Source: Microbacterium azadirachtae (lineage in GTDB: Bacteria > Actinomycetota > Actinomycetes > Actinomycetales > Microbacteriaceae). Taken from it: a stretch of 64,000 bases of DNA. The notes under the pieces were generated by a model, which worked only from the letters and a program-made list of their open reading frames with translations, did no database searches and was not told where the DNA came from. Location: contig NZ_JYIX01000029.1 of assembly GCF_000956505.1 (NCBI RefSeq), forward strand, positions 1 through 64,000. Reading direction: 5' to 3'. Shown here piece by piece: positions 41,244 through 50,735 of the stretch (position 1 is its first letter; every line of letters begins with the position of its first letter). A program made the position numbers and the translations under genes.

Positions 41244-42359
41244 CTACGCCCAGAGCGGAACCGGCGGCACGTAGTCGCGCGCCTCGGCGGAGGCATCAGG
41301 CGCGAGGTCTGCGAGGGTCTGCGGATCCCAGTGCGGATCGCGGTCCTTGTCCACGAGCTGCGCGCGGATCCCCTCCACGAGGTCAGGGTGGTTGTGCACG
41401 AACCAGAGCACCCGGCGGTACTCCCCCGCCAGGGCGTCGCGCACGGAGTCCATCCCCCGGGCCTCGCGCACGGCGTCGAGCGTGACCACGAGCGCCGTCG
41501 GGGCCAGCGACTCGAGCAGGTCGGCGGTGTCCGCCGGCGTGGGCTCGGGGCCGGCTCCGTCGGCGATCTCCGGGGCCGGGTTCGCGCGCAGACGGGCCGC
41601 GATCTCCGGCACGGTGTCGGCGGAGAAGGCCTCGTCGATCCAGCCCTGCTGCGCGGACAGCGGCGAAGGATCCGGCGTCTCGTCGAAGAGCATGACGATC
41701 TCGCTCGGCCCGGTCGGATCCGCCCGGTGCGCGAGCGCGTCGCGCAGCGCCTCGAGACGCTCGGACGGGACGTAGAAGTCGGCGAACCCGGCGTAGAGCG
41801 CATCGGATCCGTTCATGGTCCCCGCAGTGAGCGCCAGGAACTCGCCCAGGCGACCGGGCGCGTGGCCGAGCAGCCACGTGCCGCCGACATCCGGCGTGAA
41901 GCCGATCTTCACCTCGGGCATCGCGAGCTGCGAGCGCTCCGTGACCACGCGGATCGCGGCATGCCCCGCGACGCCGATGCCGCCGCCCATCGTGATGCCG
42001 TCGGCGATCGCGACGACGGTCTTGGGGTACTCCGCGATCGCGGCGTTCATCGCGTACTCCTCACGGAAGAACTCCACCGTGTCCGCGCTGCGTCCCGCGG
42101 TGATCTGCCGGTGCAGCTCGCGCACGTCGCCGCCCGCGCACAGGCCGCGGTCCCCCGCACCGTCGATGTAGACGATCTCGATGTCGCTGTCGTCGCGCCA
42201 GGTGTCGAGGGCCGCATGCACCGCGCCGATCATCCCGACGTTCAGCGCGTTGAGCGCCCTCGGGCGGTTCAGCGTGATCCAGCCCAGCGCCCCCTCGGTG
42301 CGCACGAGCACCTCGGCGTCTGCGGCGGCGGATCCCTGGGCGTCTTCGACGATGCTCAC
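41244..42359 (-). CDS. Enoyl-CoA hydratase/isomerase family, 3-hydroxyisobutyryl-CoA hydrolase-like
   Basis: 371 residues from the GTG at 42359 (VSIVEDAQG; a GTG at 42368 is also possible). The crotonase fold signatures are GWITLNRPRALNALNVGM, GDRGLCAGGDVREL (oxyanion hole), and KTVVAIADGITMGGGIGVAGHAAIRVVTE. The length of about 370 and PEVKIGFTPDVGGTWLLGHAPG followed by a long C-terminal half (residues 190-371) distinguish hydroxyisobutyryl-CoA hydrolase from ordinary enoyl-CoA hydratases. By family it hydrolyses 3-hydroxyisobutyryl-CoA in valine breakdown; no other valine genes are adjacent. Monocistronic. Confidence 0.87.
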   Translation of the reverse strand: MSIVEDAQGSAAADAEVLVRTEGALGWITLNRPRALNALNVGMIGAVHAALDTWRDDSDIEIVYIDGAGDRGLCAGGDVRELHRQITAGRSADTVEFFREEYAMNAAIAEYPKTVVAIADGITMGGGIGVAGHAAIRVVTERSQLAMPEVKIGFTPDVGGTWLLGHAPGRLGEFLALTAGTMNGSDALYAGFADFYVPSERLEALRDALAHRADPTGPSEIVMLFDETPDPSPLSAQQGWIDEAFSADTVPEIAARLRANPAPEIADGAGPEPTPADTADLLESLAPTALVVTLDAVREARGMDSVRDALAGEYRRVLWFVHNHPDLVEGIRAQLVDKDRDPHWDPQTLADLAPDASAEARDYVPPVPLWA

Positions 42360-42547
42360 GGATGCCACGTTACCCCGCGCGGTGCTCCCCCCGAGCCGTC
42401 GGCGGCCGGAGGGACGCAGCGCGCATCCGCCTTCGCGCCGAGCACGCGAAGGCCCTCGCATTGCGCGGAATGCCCCGGATCAACGAGCATTTTCAGGTCG
42501 CATCCGACAAGATAGAGGGGTACTGCTGTATCTATGAGAGGCCGCGG

Positions 42548-45088
42548 ATGACCGACGGACAAGTGCTCGAGTTCTCGCATGCGACGAAGCGCTTCGGCGT
42601 TCTCACCGCTGTCGACGACCTCTCCGCCCGTATCGAGCCGGGGGCGGTGACCGCGTTCCTCGGGCCGAACGGCGCCGGCAAGACGACGTCGCTGCGGATG
42701 ATGCTCGGCCAGATCCGCCCGACCTCGGGCACCGCGACCATCGGCGGCGTCGCGCACGCCGAGCTGCGCCACCCGCTGCGCACCGTCGGATCCGTGCTCG
42801 AGGAGGCCGTCTACCGGCCCCGCCGCACGGCCCCGCGCCAGCTGTCGATCGCCGCGAAGGCGAACGGGATCCCGCTCTCCCGCGTGGACGAGGTGCTCGC
42901 CCTCGTGGGCCTGCAGAACGAGACCGAGACGCGCATCGGCGCTTACTCGCTCGGCATGCGGCAGCGCCTCAGCGTCGCCGGCGCCCTGCTCGGCGACCCC
43001 GGAGCGCTCGTGCTCGACGAGCCCGCGAACGGCCTCGATCCCGAGGGCATCCGCTGGATGCGCCTGCTCATGCGCCGCCTCGCCGACGAGGGCCGCACGG
43101 TGCTGGTCTCGTCGCACGTGCTGAGCGAGATCGAGCAGATCGCCGACAACGTGCTGGTGCTCTCCAAGGGCCGCCTGGTCTATGCGGACAGCATCGGCAA
43201 GCTCTCGGATCCGACCACCGGATCGGTCGTCGTCGACGCCGACGACCGCACGGCCCTCGCCACCGCCCTGCAGAACGCCGGACTGACCTTCGACGTGCTG
43301 CGGTCTGGCCTGACCGTGCACAACACCGACGCTGCGGCGGTCGGCGCCGTCGCCGCCTCCGCGGGGCTCGCGCTCACCACGCTGCTGCAGCGCGGACCGA
43401 GCCTGGAGGAGGTCTTCCTCGACCTCGTGCACGGCCGTCGCGACCCCCTCACGGGCTCGATCCCGGTCGTCGGCGCTCCCGCGGTCGCCGCTGCGGAGCC
43501 TGAGGCCGGCGCTGAGCCGGGTGCGACGGAGGGCGGGACTTCGGGCGAGGGCGCTCCGGCCGACGCCGAGCACGTTCCGACCGCGGGCCTCTTCGGCGCC
43601 GCAGCAGCGGTGCCGGTCGTGGCCGCCGCGAGCGCCGGCGTGGCCGGCCTCTTCGGCGCCGCGGCGGAAGCAGCCCCGGCCGAGGGCACCGTCGCGATTC
43701 CGACCACGCGCCGCGAAGCCGCCGAGTTCGCCGCCGCGCAGTCCGCCACGGACGAGTCCGAGGGCGCTACCAGCGCGGAGGACTCATCGACCGAGGGATC
43801 CGGATCCGCGGACGATTCCGAGTCGGAGGACGCCGAGGGTTCGCCCGAGGACGCTGAGGTCGCCGACGGCACTGACGCTGGCGCGGATGGCGCTGCCGAG
43901 GGCCAGGATGGGGACGCTTCCGGCGACGAGGCTGAGGCCTCCGACGAGGACGTCACCGAAGGAGCGGAATCGTCCGACTCCGACTCCGACTCCGACTCCG
44001 ACTCCGACTCCGACTCCGACGAGGATGCCTCTGACGAGGACGGATCCGCGGAGGGCACCCCCGGGCTCGACGAGGGCGCGGACGCCGAAGCAGCGGCGGA
44101 TGACGCCGAGCCGGAGGAGTCCGAGACCGAGCAGTCCCCCGCTGAAGCGACCGAGGCAGAGGCCGGGGACGAGGCGGGGACCGAGGCCGGCGCTGATTCC
44201 GGCGACGCGGCGGATTCGGCCGACGAGTCCGATGACTCGTCCGAGGATGCGCACGACGACGGCGCGATCGCCGCGGGGGTCGCGCTGACCGCCCCCATCG
44301 TCGCGGACTACACGCCGGGCGAGGCGCACCACGAGGGTGCAGAGGATTCCGAGCACCCCGCCGACGCTGAGGCGCAGGACGCCCCGCTCACCCACGCCGC
44401 CGATCGTGAGGCGGATGAGGACGGCGCCGCGCTCGGATCCTTCGAGACCGCCGCCCTGACCATTCCGGACGCGGCGCCGGTGTCGTTCGACGACCTGATC
44501 ACCGGCGTGCCGTCGGACGCTCAGACCTCGGACGAGGCGAAGGACGTCGCTGCGGAGAACGAGGGCGACGCAGCGGGCGAGGGCGCAGGCCCGCAGGACG
44601 AGGGCGCCGAGCACAGCGATGACGACATCGACGACGCCCCCACGGCGGCGACGACCATCATCACGACGCCGGCCGCCGAGGGCGAGTTCGCCACCCCCGA
44701 GCCGAGCACCGAGACCACTGAGATCGCCGGTATCGAGATCTTCGCGGCCCTCGCCGACGGACGAACCCAGGAGATCCAGGTCATTCTTGACGAGACGCCC
44801 GATGAGGACGACGACCTCGAGGACGTGACGCAGGGCGAGATCCACCAGGACGACGATCCCCGCGCCGCCGCCGTCAGCGCATCGCTCGCCGCGGCCGCAC
44901 GCGCGTTCTTCACGGACGACGCCCCCTCGTACACACCCGGCCCCAGCGACGAGAACGGCGGCGAGCCCGCCGGGCACGACGCGTCTTCCTCGTCGGACGA
45001 GCAGCACGACGAGGAGGCCCCGCAGGAGCAGGGCCAGGACAGCGAGCACCACGAGGGCGACAACCACGGGGAGCACCACGGGCACTGA
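42548..45088 (+). CDS. ABC transporter ATPase with ~530-residue acidic C-terminal tail
   Basis: 846 residues. Residues 1-310 are a standard DrrA/CcmA-type ATPase: GPNGAGKTTS (Walker A), YSLGMRQRLSVAGAL (signature), ALVLDEPANGLDP (Walker B), SSHVLSE (switch His). After residue 310 there is no folded domain I recognise: an Ala-rich part with two copies of AGLFGAAA, then about 450 residues dominated by Asp, Glu, Ser and Ala, including eight perfect Ser-Asp units (43973-44020), and a His/Glu-rich end. Codon usage stays GC-rich and the frame is open, so this looks like real coding sequence. No permease gene is adjacent. The tail is very unusual for this family. Confidence 0.88.
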   Translation: MTDGQVLEFSHATKRFGVLTAVDDLSARIEPGAVTAFLGPNGAGKTTSLRMMLGQIRPTSGTATIGGVAHAELRHPLRTVGSVLEEAVYRPRRTAPRQLSIAAKANGIPLSRVDEVLALVGLQNETETRIGAYSLGMRQRLSVAGALLGDPGALVLDEPANGLDPEGIRWMRLLMRRLADEGRTVLVSSHVLSEIEQIADNVLVLSKGRLVYADSIGKLSDPTTGSVVVDADDRTALATALQNAGLTFDVLRSGLTVHNTDAAAVGAVAASAGLALTTLLQRGPSLEEVFLDLVHGRRDPLTGSIPVVGAPAVAAAEPEAGAEPGATEGGTSGEGAPADAEHVPTAGLFGAAAAVPVVAAASAGVAGLFGAAAEAAPAEGTVAIPTTRREAAEFAAAQSATDESEGATSAEDSSTEGSGSADDSESEDAEGSPEDAEVADGTDAGADGAAEGQDGDASGDEAEASDEDVTEGAESSDSDSDSDSDSDSDSDEDASDEDGSAEGTPGLDEGADAEAAADDAEPEESETEQSPAEATEAEAGDEAGTEAGADSGDAADSADESDDSSEDAHDDGAIAAGVALTAPIVADYTPGEAHHEGAEDSEHPADAEAQDAPLTHAADREADEDGAALGSFETAALTIPDAAPVSFDDLITGVPSDAQTSDEAKDVAAENEGDAAGEGAGPQDEGAEHSDDDIDDAPTAATTIITTPAAEGEFATPEPSTETTEIAGIEIFAALADGRTQEIQVILDETPDEDDDLEDVTQGEIHQDDDPRAAAVSASLAAAARAFFTDDAPSYTPGPSDENGGEPAGHDASSSSDEQHDEEAPQEQGQDSEHHEGDNHGEHHGH
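43973..44020 (+). repeat. TCCGAC x 8 coding for Ser-Asp repeats
   Basis: Eight perfect 6-bp units inside the ABC ATPase tail. Prone to length change in multiples of two residues. Confidence 0.95.
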
Positions 45089-45107
45089 CGCGAGAACGCG
45101 TCCGAAC

Positions 45108-45141
45108 GGAGCGGCGATCGTCTGAGGACGGTCGCCGCTCC
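45108..45141. terminator. Bidirectional terminator hairpin
   Basis: GGAGCGGCGATCGTC, loop TGAG, GACGGTCGCCGCTCC: a 15-bp stem with one mismatch. It follows the ABC ATPase stop by 20 bases and faces the convergent gene at 45210. Confidence 0.75.
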
Positions 45142-45209
45142 GGCGTTCAGACGTCGTCGAGCCGGATGCGGACGTCGCCGCGGGGCTCAGCCGGAGCCGC
45201 TCCGCGCGG

Positions 45210-45674
45210 TCAGGCGGGGCGGGGCGAGGGCTTGCGCCTGCGTCCGCGCCCGGGGGTTCCGGAGGGCTCTGCGACGGGGATCGCGCCGGTCGCGGCGATG
45301 TCGGTCACCTCGGCGAGCTCGGAGCTCGCATCGAGGCGCAGCGCCTGAGCGAGCGCCAGCCCGTGCCGCGTGGTGAGCACGAGACGCTGGAACTCCGCGC
45401 CCTCGAGATCGATCACGACGCTCGGCTTGTGCCGGCGGATGAGCACGAAGTCGTCGCCGTTGGCCGACTTCCAGGTGCCGGCAGCGAGCACGAGGGGCAC
45501 ATGCGTGCCGGGGCTGCCGACTCCGCGCAACCACGTCCAGGCGTCGTCGGTGAGCTGCACCTTGACGATCGCCTCGCGGGCGATGTGCAGGTTGTCGCGG
45601 CGGAACGAGACGGCGCGCTCGAGCGGAGAGAGCTCCACCTCGAGGCGGGTCCGATCCAGCAGCAGCGTCACCAT
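45210..45674 (-). CDS. Conserved hypothetical protein, PH-like
   Basis: 154 residues. Sequence such as LERAVSFRRDNLHIAREAIVKVQLTDDAWTWLRGVGSPGTHVPLVLAAGTWKSANGDDFVLIRRHKPSVVIDLEGAEFQRLVLTTRH has the strand-rich pattern seen in an Actinobacterial family of unknown function often predicted as a bacterial PH-like domain. The last 30 residues are basic and Pro/Arg-rich. There is no signal peptide or helix long enough for membrane insertion. Convergent with the ABC ATPase gene. I cannot assign a function. Confidence 0.7.
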   Translation of the reverse strand: MVTLLLDRTRLEVELSPLERAVSFRRDNLHIAREAIVKVQLTDDAWTWLRGVGSPGTHVPLVLAAGTWKSANGDDFVLIRRHKPSVVIDLEGAEFQRLVLTTRHGLALAQALRLDASSELAEVTDIAATGAIPVAEPSGTPGRGRRRKPSPRPA

Positions 45675-45884
45675 CCCCCCAGTCTGCCAGCGCCGCCCCG
45701 AATCCGCCCGCGAGGCACCTCACAGGACGGCAACGATCCCGCTGGCGAAGTCCGACAAGTGCGACGGTCGGCGGGGGCGCCGTCGGATGTGCGGTTCGGG
45801 GTCGGTTCGAGTGCGGATCGGAGTCGGTTCGGAGTCGGATCGGCGGTCCGTTCGAGGGGCGGTTCGGGGGTCCGTTTGGCGGTC

Positions 45885-45974
45885 CGTTTGGGGCGCGTCC
45901 GCACGTTTTGGGGCGCGTCACGACCCGGATTCTTGGCGGGGTACGCCCCAAAACATCGAAATGCGCCCCAAACG
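45885..45974. repeat. Four-box nested palindrome, family 2, copy c
   Basis: Boxes CCGTTTGGGGCGC (45885), ACGTTTTGGGGCGC (45903), ACGCCCCAAAAC (45943) and TGCGCCCCAAACG (ending 45974); centre CCCGGATTCTTGGCGGG. Confidence 0.85.
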
Positions 45975-46093
45975 AGGCAAGGAGCAGCCGGGACGGGGCC
46001 GGCCCCGGTCGGGGTCTCGTAGGCCCGAACCCGGTCGGGGGGCTCGCAGTTGGGGTTCCCGTCGACGAGCGGCGGCCTGTACCGGGGCGCGGA

Positions 46094-46180
46094 CTTCGGG
46101 GCGCGCCTGCGCGTTTTGGGGCGCGTCACGACCCGGATTCCCGGCAGGGGGCGCCCCAAAATGTGAGAGAGCGCCCCAAA
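46094..46180. repeat. Four-box nested palindrome, family 2, copy d
   Basis: Boxes CTTCGGGGCGC (46094), GTTTTGGGGCGC (46112), GCGCCCCAAAA (46151), GCGCCCCAAA (46171); centre CCCGGATTCCCGGC. Confidence 0.85.
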
Positions 46181-46263
46181 CCGGCTCCGCCACCGTCGGA
46201 CGACCTGGATCCGACCATGGTGGGCCCGGGTCCGGCCAGATCTGGCCGGTGGGTCCAGTGCGG

Positions 46264-46351
46264 ATTTGGGGCGTATCCCTCCGTTTTGGGGCGCGTCTCA
46301 CCCGGGAATCCCGGCGGGGTGCGCCCCAAAACGTGAGAGAGCGCCCCGAAT
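46264..46351. repeat. Four-box nested palindrome, family 2, copy e
   Basis: Boxes ATTTGGGGCGT (46264), GTTTTGGGGCGC (46283), GCGCCCCAAAAC (46321), GCGCCCCGAAT (46341); centre CCGGGAATCCCGG is itself a perfect palindrome. Confidence 0.87.
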
Positions 46352-46352
46352 C

Positions 46353-46400
46353 GGCCGTCAGGCCGTCAGGCCGTCAGGCCGTCAGGCCGTCAGGCCGTCG
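46353..46400. repeat. GGCCGTCA x 6 tandem repeat over the hemL stop
   Basis: Five perfect 8-bp units and one GGCCGTCG. The hemL stop codon (46390-46392 on the minus strand) falls inside the array. Confidence 0.95.
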
Positions 46401-47712
46401 CGCGGGCCGCGGCCTCGGCGGCGGCGGGCAGCGCCGCCTCGATCGCCGTGAGCTCGGCGTCTCCGTGGGCGGCCGTGAGGAACCAGGCCTCGAACACGCT
46501 CGGCGGCAGCGCCACGCCCTGCTCGCGCATCGCGTGGAAGAACGGGGCGTACCGGAACACCTGCTGCGCCTGCGCCGCGGCGTAGTCGCGCGGGGCCTCC
46601 GACGCGAAGACCACGCCGAACAGGTTGCCCGCGCGCGGCACCGCGTGCGCGACCCCGGCATCCGCCAGCGCCTGGTCGAGAGCGTCCGACAGCCGGGCGG
46701 CCGCGGCGTCGATCCGCGCGTACACCTCGGGCGTCGCGAGGCGCAGGGTCGCCAGGCCCGCGGCGACCGAGAGCGGGTTCCCGCTCAGCGTGCCGGCCTG
46801 GTAGACCGGCCCGGTCGGCGCCAGCTGGTCCATGACCTCGGCACGGCCGCCGAGCGCGGCGAGCGGCATGCCGCCGCCCACGACCTTGCCGAACGTGATG
46901 ATGTCGGGCAGGTACTCCTCGCCCGCGGCCTGCTGCAGGCCCCAGAATCCGGCCGGGTGCACGCGGAAACCGGTGAGCACCTCGTCGAGGATCATGAGGG
47001 CGCCGTGCGCATGCGCGGTCTCGGCGATGAGGCGGTTGAATCCGGGCTGCGGTGCGACCACGCCCATGTTCGCCGCGGAGGCTTCGACGATCACGGCCGC
47101 GATCCGGTCGCCGTGCTCGGCGAACACCGCCGCGAGCGCCTCCGGGGAGTTGTAGTCGATGACGAGCGTCTGCGCCGCGATCGGGGCGGGGACGCCCGCG
47201 GATCCGGGCAGGGCGAGGGTCGCGACGCCGGAGCCGGCCGCGGCCAGCAGGCCGTCCGAGTGACCGTGGTAGTGCCCGGCGAACTTCACGAGGAGGTCGC
47301 GTCCGGTCACGCCGCGGGCGAGCCGGATCGCGGTCATGGTCGCCTCGGTGCCCGTGGAGACCAGCCGCACGCGCTCGACGGGGCGGGCGTCGCCATGCCG
47401 CACGCGGTCGGCGATGAGGGTCGCGAGCTCGACCTCACCCTCGGTCGGGGCGCCGAAGGACAGACCATGGGTCGCCGACTCCTGCACGGCCGCGACGACC
47501 TCGGGATGCGCGTGCCCGAGCAGGGCGGGACCCCAGGACGCGACGAGGTCGAGGTAGGTCGCGCCGGCCGCATCGGTGACCGTGGCGCCGGAAGCGCTCG
47601 CGAGGAACCGCGGCGTGCCGCCGACCGACCCGTAGGCGCGCACGGGCGAGTTCACCCCGCCGGGGATCACGGCACGGGCGGCGTCGAACAGGTCGTCATT
47701 GCGGTCGGTCAT
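46390..47712 (-). CDS. hemL: Glutamate-1-semialdehyde 2,1-aminomutase
   Basis: 440 residues from the ATG at 47712, with GGGAGAATGGATCC before it. This PLP enzyme converts glutamate-1-semialdehyde to 5-aminolevulinate, the second step of C5 heme synthesis. Landmarks: [82 protein letters not shown], and the PLP lysine in [12 protein letters not shown]. Length is normal. Last gene of the heme run on this strand, separated from hemB by 185 bp containing a repeat remnant, so it may have its own promoter. Confidence 0.96.
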   Translation of the reverse strand: MTDRNDDLFDAARAVIPGGVNSPVRAYGSVGGTPRFLASASGATVTDAAGATYLDLVASWGPALLGHAHPEVVAAVQESATHGLSFGAPTEGEVELATLIADRVRHGDARPVERVRLVSTGTEATMTAIRLARGVTGRDLLVKFAGHYHGHSDGLLAAAGSGVATLALPGSAGVPAPIAAQTLVIDYNSPEALAAVFAEHGDRIAAVIVEASAANMGVVAPQPGFNRLIAETAHAHGALMILDEVLTGFRVHPAGFWGLQQAAGEEYLPDIITFGKVVGGGMPLAALGGRAEVMDQLAPTGPVYQAGTLSGNPLSVAAGLATLRLATPEVYARIDAAAARLSDALDQALADAGVAHAVPRAGNLFGVVFASEAPRDYAAAQAQQVFRYAPFFHAMREQGVALPPSVFEAWFLTAAHGDAELTAIEAALPAAAEAAARATA

Positions 47713-47794
47713 GGATCCATTCTCCCGGAGGTCGCTGTGCCGTTCCTGCTCGGCGGGTTCGAGCGAATGCGCGTGAAGCCGGCGAGGGAACGGC

Positions 47795-47892
47795 GCACGC
47801 TCGCGAGGGCGCCACGTCTCGTCTCGGTCGGCTTCGCCGTCCGGTTCCGGAGCGAGCGGAGTGAGACGAAGGGCGCTCAACGACCCGGGGAG
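47795..47892. repeat. GAGCGAGCG-type inverted repeat remnant
   Basis: ACGTCTCGTCTCGGTCGGCTTCGCC at the left and GGAGCGAGCGGAGTGAGACGAAGGGCGCTCAACG at the right pair partly. Same family as 25120 and 27474. It lies between hemL and hemB. Confidence 0.65.
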
Positions 47893-47896
47893 GAAC

Positions 47897-48901
47897 TCAG
47901 CCGCGGGCGAGCCAGCGGGCGGCCTCGGTCGCCCAGTAGGTCAGCACGGTGTCGGCGCCGGCGCGGCGGATCGACAGCAGGGACTCCAGGATCGTGCGCT
48001 CGCGATCGAGCCAGCCGTTCTGCGCGGCGGCCTCGATCATCGCGTACTCGCCCGACACCTGATAGGCCCACACGGGCACCCGCACGGCGTCGCGCACTTC
48101 GCGCATCACGTCGAGGAACGCCATCGCGGGCTTGACCATGACGACGTCAGCACCCTCGGCCTCGTCCAGGAGCGCCTCGCGCACGCCCTCGCGCCGGTTG
48201 CCCGGGTCGAGCTGGTAGGTGCGCCGGTCGCCCTGCAGCTGGGAGTCGACAGCCTCGCGGAACGGGCCGTAGAACGCGCTCGCGTACTTCGCCGCGTAGC
48301 CGAGCAGCAGCACGCCCTGGAAGCCCTCCGCGTCGAGCGCATGGCGCACCGCAGCGACCTGGCCGTCCATCATGCCGCTCAGGCCCAGCAGCTGCGACCC
48401 GGCACGCGCCTGCGCGAGCGCCATGGCGACGTACCGCTCCAGGGTCGCGTCGTTGTCGACGGATCCATCGGCCGCGAGCACACCGCAGTGGCCGTGGTCG
48501 GTGAACTCGTCCAGGCACAGGTCGGTCTGCACGACGAGCGCGTCTCCGACCTCGGCGGCCAGCGCGGCGGTGGCGACGTTGAGGATCCCGTCCGGATCAT
48601 CCGCACCGGATCCGACGGCGTCGTGCACGGCGGGCACGCCGAAGAGCATGATGCCGGTGACGCCGGCCTCGGCCGCCTCGACGGCGGCACGGCGCAGGGA
48701 GTCGAGCGAGTGCTGCACGACGCCGGGCATGGATCCGATCGGCACCGGATCCGTCAGCCCCTCGCGCACGAACGCCGGGAGCACGAGATGGCGCGGAAGC
48801 AGGTCCGTCTCCCGTGCCAGCGAGCGCACCGCCACGGACTGCCGCACCCGGCGGGGGCGGATGTCGGGGAAGCCGGCCGAGGCGCCGAGTCCGCCGGTCA
48901 C
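47897..48901 (-). CDS. hemB: Porphobilinogen synthase (delta-aminolevulinate dehydratase)
   Basis: 334 residues from the GTG at 48901, which overlaps the hemD stop as GTGA. It condenses two 5-aminolevulinates into porphobilinogen. Active-site lysines sit in [14 protein letters not shown] and [11 protein letters not shown]. The metal loop reads [15 protein letters not shown]: the first and third cysteines of the usual zinc triad are present but the middle one is Asp, a pattern common in Actinobacteria. Order hemQ-hemC-hemD-hemB with overlapping codons points to one transcript. Confidence 0.96.
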   Translation of the reverse strand: MTGGLGASAGFPDIRPRRVRQSVAVRSLARETDLLPRHLVLPAFVREGLTDPVPIGSMPGVVQHSLDSLRRAAVEAAEAGVTGIMLFGVPAVHDAVGSGADDPDGILNVATAALAAEVGDALVVQTDLCLDEFTDHGHCGVLAADGSVDNDATLERYVAMALAQARAGSQLLGLSGMMDGQVAAVRHALDAEGFQGVLLLGYAAKYASAFYGPFREAVDSQLQGDRRTYQLDPGNRREGVREALLDEAEGADVVMVKPAMAFLDVMREVRDAVRVPVWAYQVSGEYAMIEAAAQNGWLDRERTILESLLSIRRAGADTVLTYWATEAARWLARG

Positions 48902-49698
48902 GGGGCGAACTCGTCGGCTGCGTGCGGAAGGGTGAACTGCGAGACCGCGTCGATGAGAGCGTCGACGGTCTGCTTGTCGGCGACCACGGTGATCGGAAGA
49001 CCCGCCTTCTTGGCGTCCTTCGCGGTACGAGGGCCGATCGCTGCGAGCAGCGTGGAGTCGGGGATGTCCGGGAACTGCTCGCGCACCTGCTCCGCGACGG
49101 ATCCGCTCGTGACGAGGATCGCGTTGATCCGCCCGTTCTGCACGTCGCGCATGATCCGCTCGGTCACCGGCACGCCGACCGTGCGGTAGGCGACCACGCT
49201 GGACACGTCGTGGCCGGCCTTGATCAGCGACCTCGTCAACAGCGGCTTGGCGATCTCGCTGCGCAGGGTCAGGATCCGCTTCGGCTCCGGCTCGAGCGCG
49301 ATGAGCTGCCCGGCCATGCCCTCGGCGGAGTTGTCGTCCTCAGGGACGAGGTCGACGTGGTAGCCGACCGCCGCGAGCGCCGCGGCCGTGGTCTCCCCCA
49401 CGGCGGCGATCTTCGTGGAGGCGGGGATCTCGGCACGATGCGCGAAGAGCACATCGACCGTGGTCGCGCTCGTGATGGTGAGCCAGTCGAACTCTCCGGC
49501 CGAGAGCTTCGCGAGGGCGTCGTCGAGGGCGGCCTGGTCGTTCGTCGGCGCGAAGTTGATCAGGGGGGCCACGACGGGCACCGCCCCCTGCGCGCGCAGG
49601 CTCGCGGCGACGCCGTCGCCCCACGGTCCTCCGCGCGGCACGAGCACGCGCCAACCGGTCAACGGCTTGGCCTCTTGCTTCGATTCAGTCATCATCAT
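48898..49698 (-). CDS. hemD: Uroporphyrinogen-III synthase
   Basis: 266 residues; ATGs at 49698, 49695 and 49692 are all possible starts. It cyclises hydroxymethylbilane with inversion of ring D. The family is poorly conserved, but the two-domain pattern is visible: WRVLVPRGGPWGDGVAASLRAQGA, WLTITSATTVDVLFAH, AAVGETTAAALAAVGY in the first half and VVAYRTVGVP, ILVTSGSVAEQVRE, AAIGPRTAKDAKKAGL in the second. Placement directly after hemC (5-bp gap) and before hemB settles the identity. Confidence 0.93.
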   Translation of the reverse strand: MMMTESKQEAKPLTGWRVLVPRGGPWGDGVAASLRAQGAVPVVAPLINFAPTNDQAALDDALAKLSAGEFDWLTITSATTVDVLFAHRAEIPASTKIAAVGETTAAALAAVGYHVDLVPEDDNSAEGMAGQLIALEPEPKRILTLRSEIAKPLLTRSLIKAGHDVSSVVAYRTVGVPVTERIMRDVQNGRINAILVTSGSVAEQVREQFPDIPDSTLLAAIGPRTAKDAKKAGLPITVVADKQTVDALIDAVSQFTLPHAADEFAP

Positions 49699-49703
49699 CG
49701 GAT

Positions 49704-50735
49704 TCAGGGGCGCGGAAGGAGGTCAGCCGCCCCACGTTCGAGCAGCCGATGGGCAACAGACAACCCGATCGCGCGTGATGCGCTGATCGGGTCTGCACCA
49801 TCGGCAGAGTCCGCACCGTTGCCACTGCCGTTGGGATGAATATACTCCTCGCCCGGTGCGCCCGCCTTCACGGAGTCTGGATGCAGCGGCTCCGTGACGT
49901 CGATCCCGATCCGCCAGCCGTCGCGCGGGGCGTAGACCACGGCCCGCACGCGCAGGTCCCCGTCGATGATCTCGGCGTGCGCGGCCATCGGCGCCTGGCA
50001 GCCGGAGTCGAGGCCCTCCAGCACCGCCCGCTCGGCCGTGACGGCGATGCGGGTGGCCTCGTCGTCGAGGGCGGCGAGCGCGGCGAGCAACTCCGCCGGG
50101 GCGTCGGCGGTCGTCTCCACGGCGAGCGCGCCCTGTCCCGGTGCGGTCGGCCACTCGGCGAGTCCGAGCGGCTCCGCCTTCAGCTCTCCGAGCGGGTCGC
50201 CGTCGAGTCTGCTGAGTCCGGCGGCGGCGAGGATCACGGCGTCGAGCTCGCCCGATGCGACGCGCTGCAGCCGGGAGTCGACGTTGCCGCGCAGATCCGC
50301 CGTGTGCAGGCGCGGGTTGCGGACGTGCACCTGCGCGATGCGGCGAGGGGATCCCGTGCCGATCGCGGATCCGGTCTTCAGTTCGTGCAGCGGCGTGCCG
50401 TCGCGGGTGACGGCCACGTCGCGGGCGTCGGCGCGCGCCGGGATCGCGGCGATGACGAGGTCGTCCGGCACCTGCGTGGGCAGGTCCTTCAGGGAGTGCA
50501 CGAGGATGTCGCACTCGCCCCGTCGCAGCGCATCGCGGAGAGCCGTGGCGAACACGCCCTGCCCGCCGATCTCGCTGAGCGAGGCGCGGTTGGTGTCGCC
50601 CTCGCTCGTGATGGGGACGAGCTCGACCCGGCGTCCCGAGACCGCCTCGAGCGCCTTCGCCACATGACCGGACTGAGCCTGGGCCAGAGCGCTGCGGCGG
50701 GTGCCGAGGCGGATGACGTCGCCGGCAGCGGTCAC
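49704..50735 (-). CDS. hemC: Hydroxymethylbilane synthase (porphobilinogen deaminase)
   Basis: 343 residues from the GTG at 50735, overlapping the hemQ stop as GTGA. It polymerises four porphobilinogens into hydroxymethylbilane on a dipyrromethane cofactor. Landmarks: IRLGTRRSALAQAQ, ITSEGDTN, GVFATALRDALRRGECDILVHSLKDLPT, GTGSPRRIAQ, DLRGNVDSRLQRV, and the cofactor-binding cysteine in GLDSGCQAPMAAHA. The C-terminal stretch HPNGSGNGADSADGAD is a low-complexity insertion not usual in the family. Confidence 0.96.
   Translation of the reverse strand: MTAAGDVIRLGTRRSALAQAQSGHVAKALEAVSGRRVELVPITSEGDTNRASLSEIGGQGVFATALRDALRRGECDILVHSLKDLPTQVPDDLVIAAIPARADARDVAVTRDGTPLHELKTGSAIGTGSPRRIAQVHVRNPRLHTADLRGNVDSRLQRVASGELDAVILAAAGLSRLDGDPLGELKAEPLGLAEWPTAPGQGALAVETTADAPAELLAALAALDDEATRIAVTAERAVLEGLDSGCQAPMAAHAEIIDGDLRVRAVVYAPRDGWRIGIDVTEPLHPDSVKAGAPGEEYIHPNGSGNGADSADGADPISASRAIGLSVAHRLLERGAADLLPRP

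Larger units (their letters stand above)
45675..46389. other. Repeat-rich intergenic region
   Basis: About 715 bp with no gene. It holds three family 2 palindromes (copies c, d, e), GTTCGGGGGTCC-type runs around 45790-45890, and an 8-bp tandem at the hemL end. Confidence 0.8.

Noticed and set aside
43784..45085. Minus-strand frame (433 codons) opposite the acidic tail of the ABC ATPase
   Set aside because: It is the mirror of a low-complexity region (Val/Gly/Leu/Arg-rich), has no start signal, and the plus-strand frame continues a real domain.
45370..48135. A 921-codon plus-strand open frame across hemL and hemB
   Set aside because: It is antisense to two certain heme genes. Long antisense frames are expected where third codon positions are nearly all G or C; the product has no recognisable domain.
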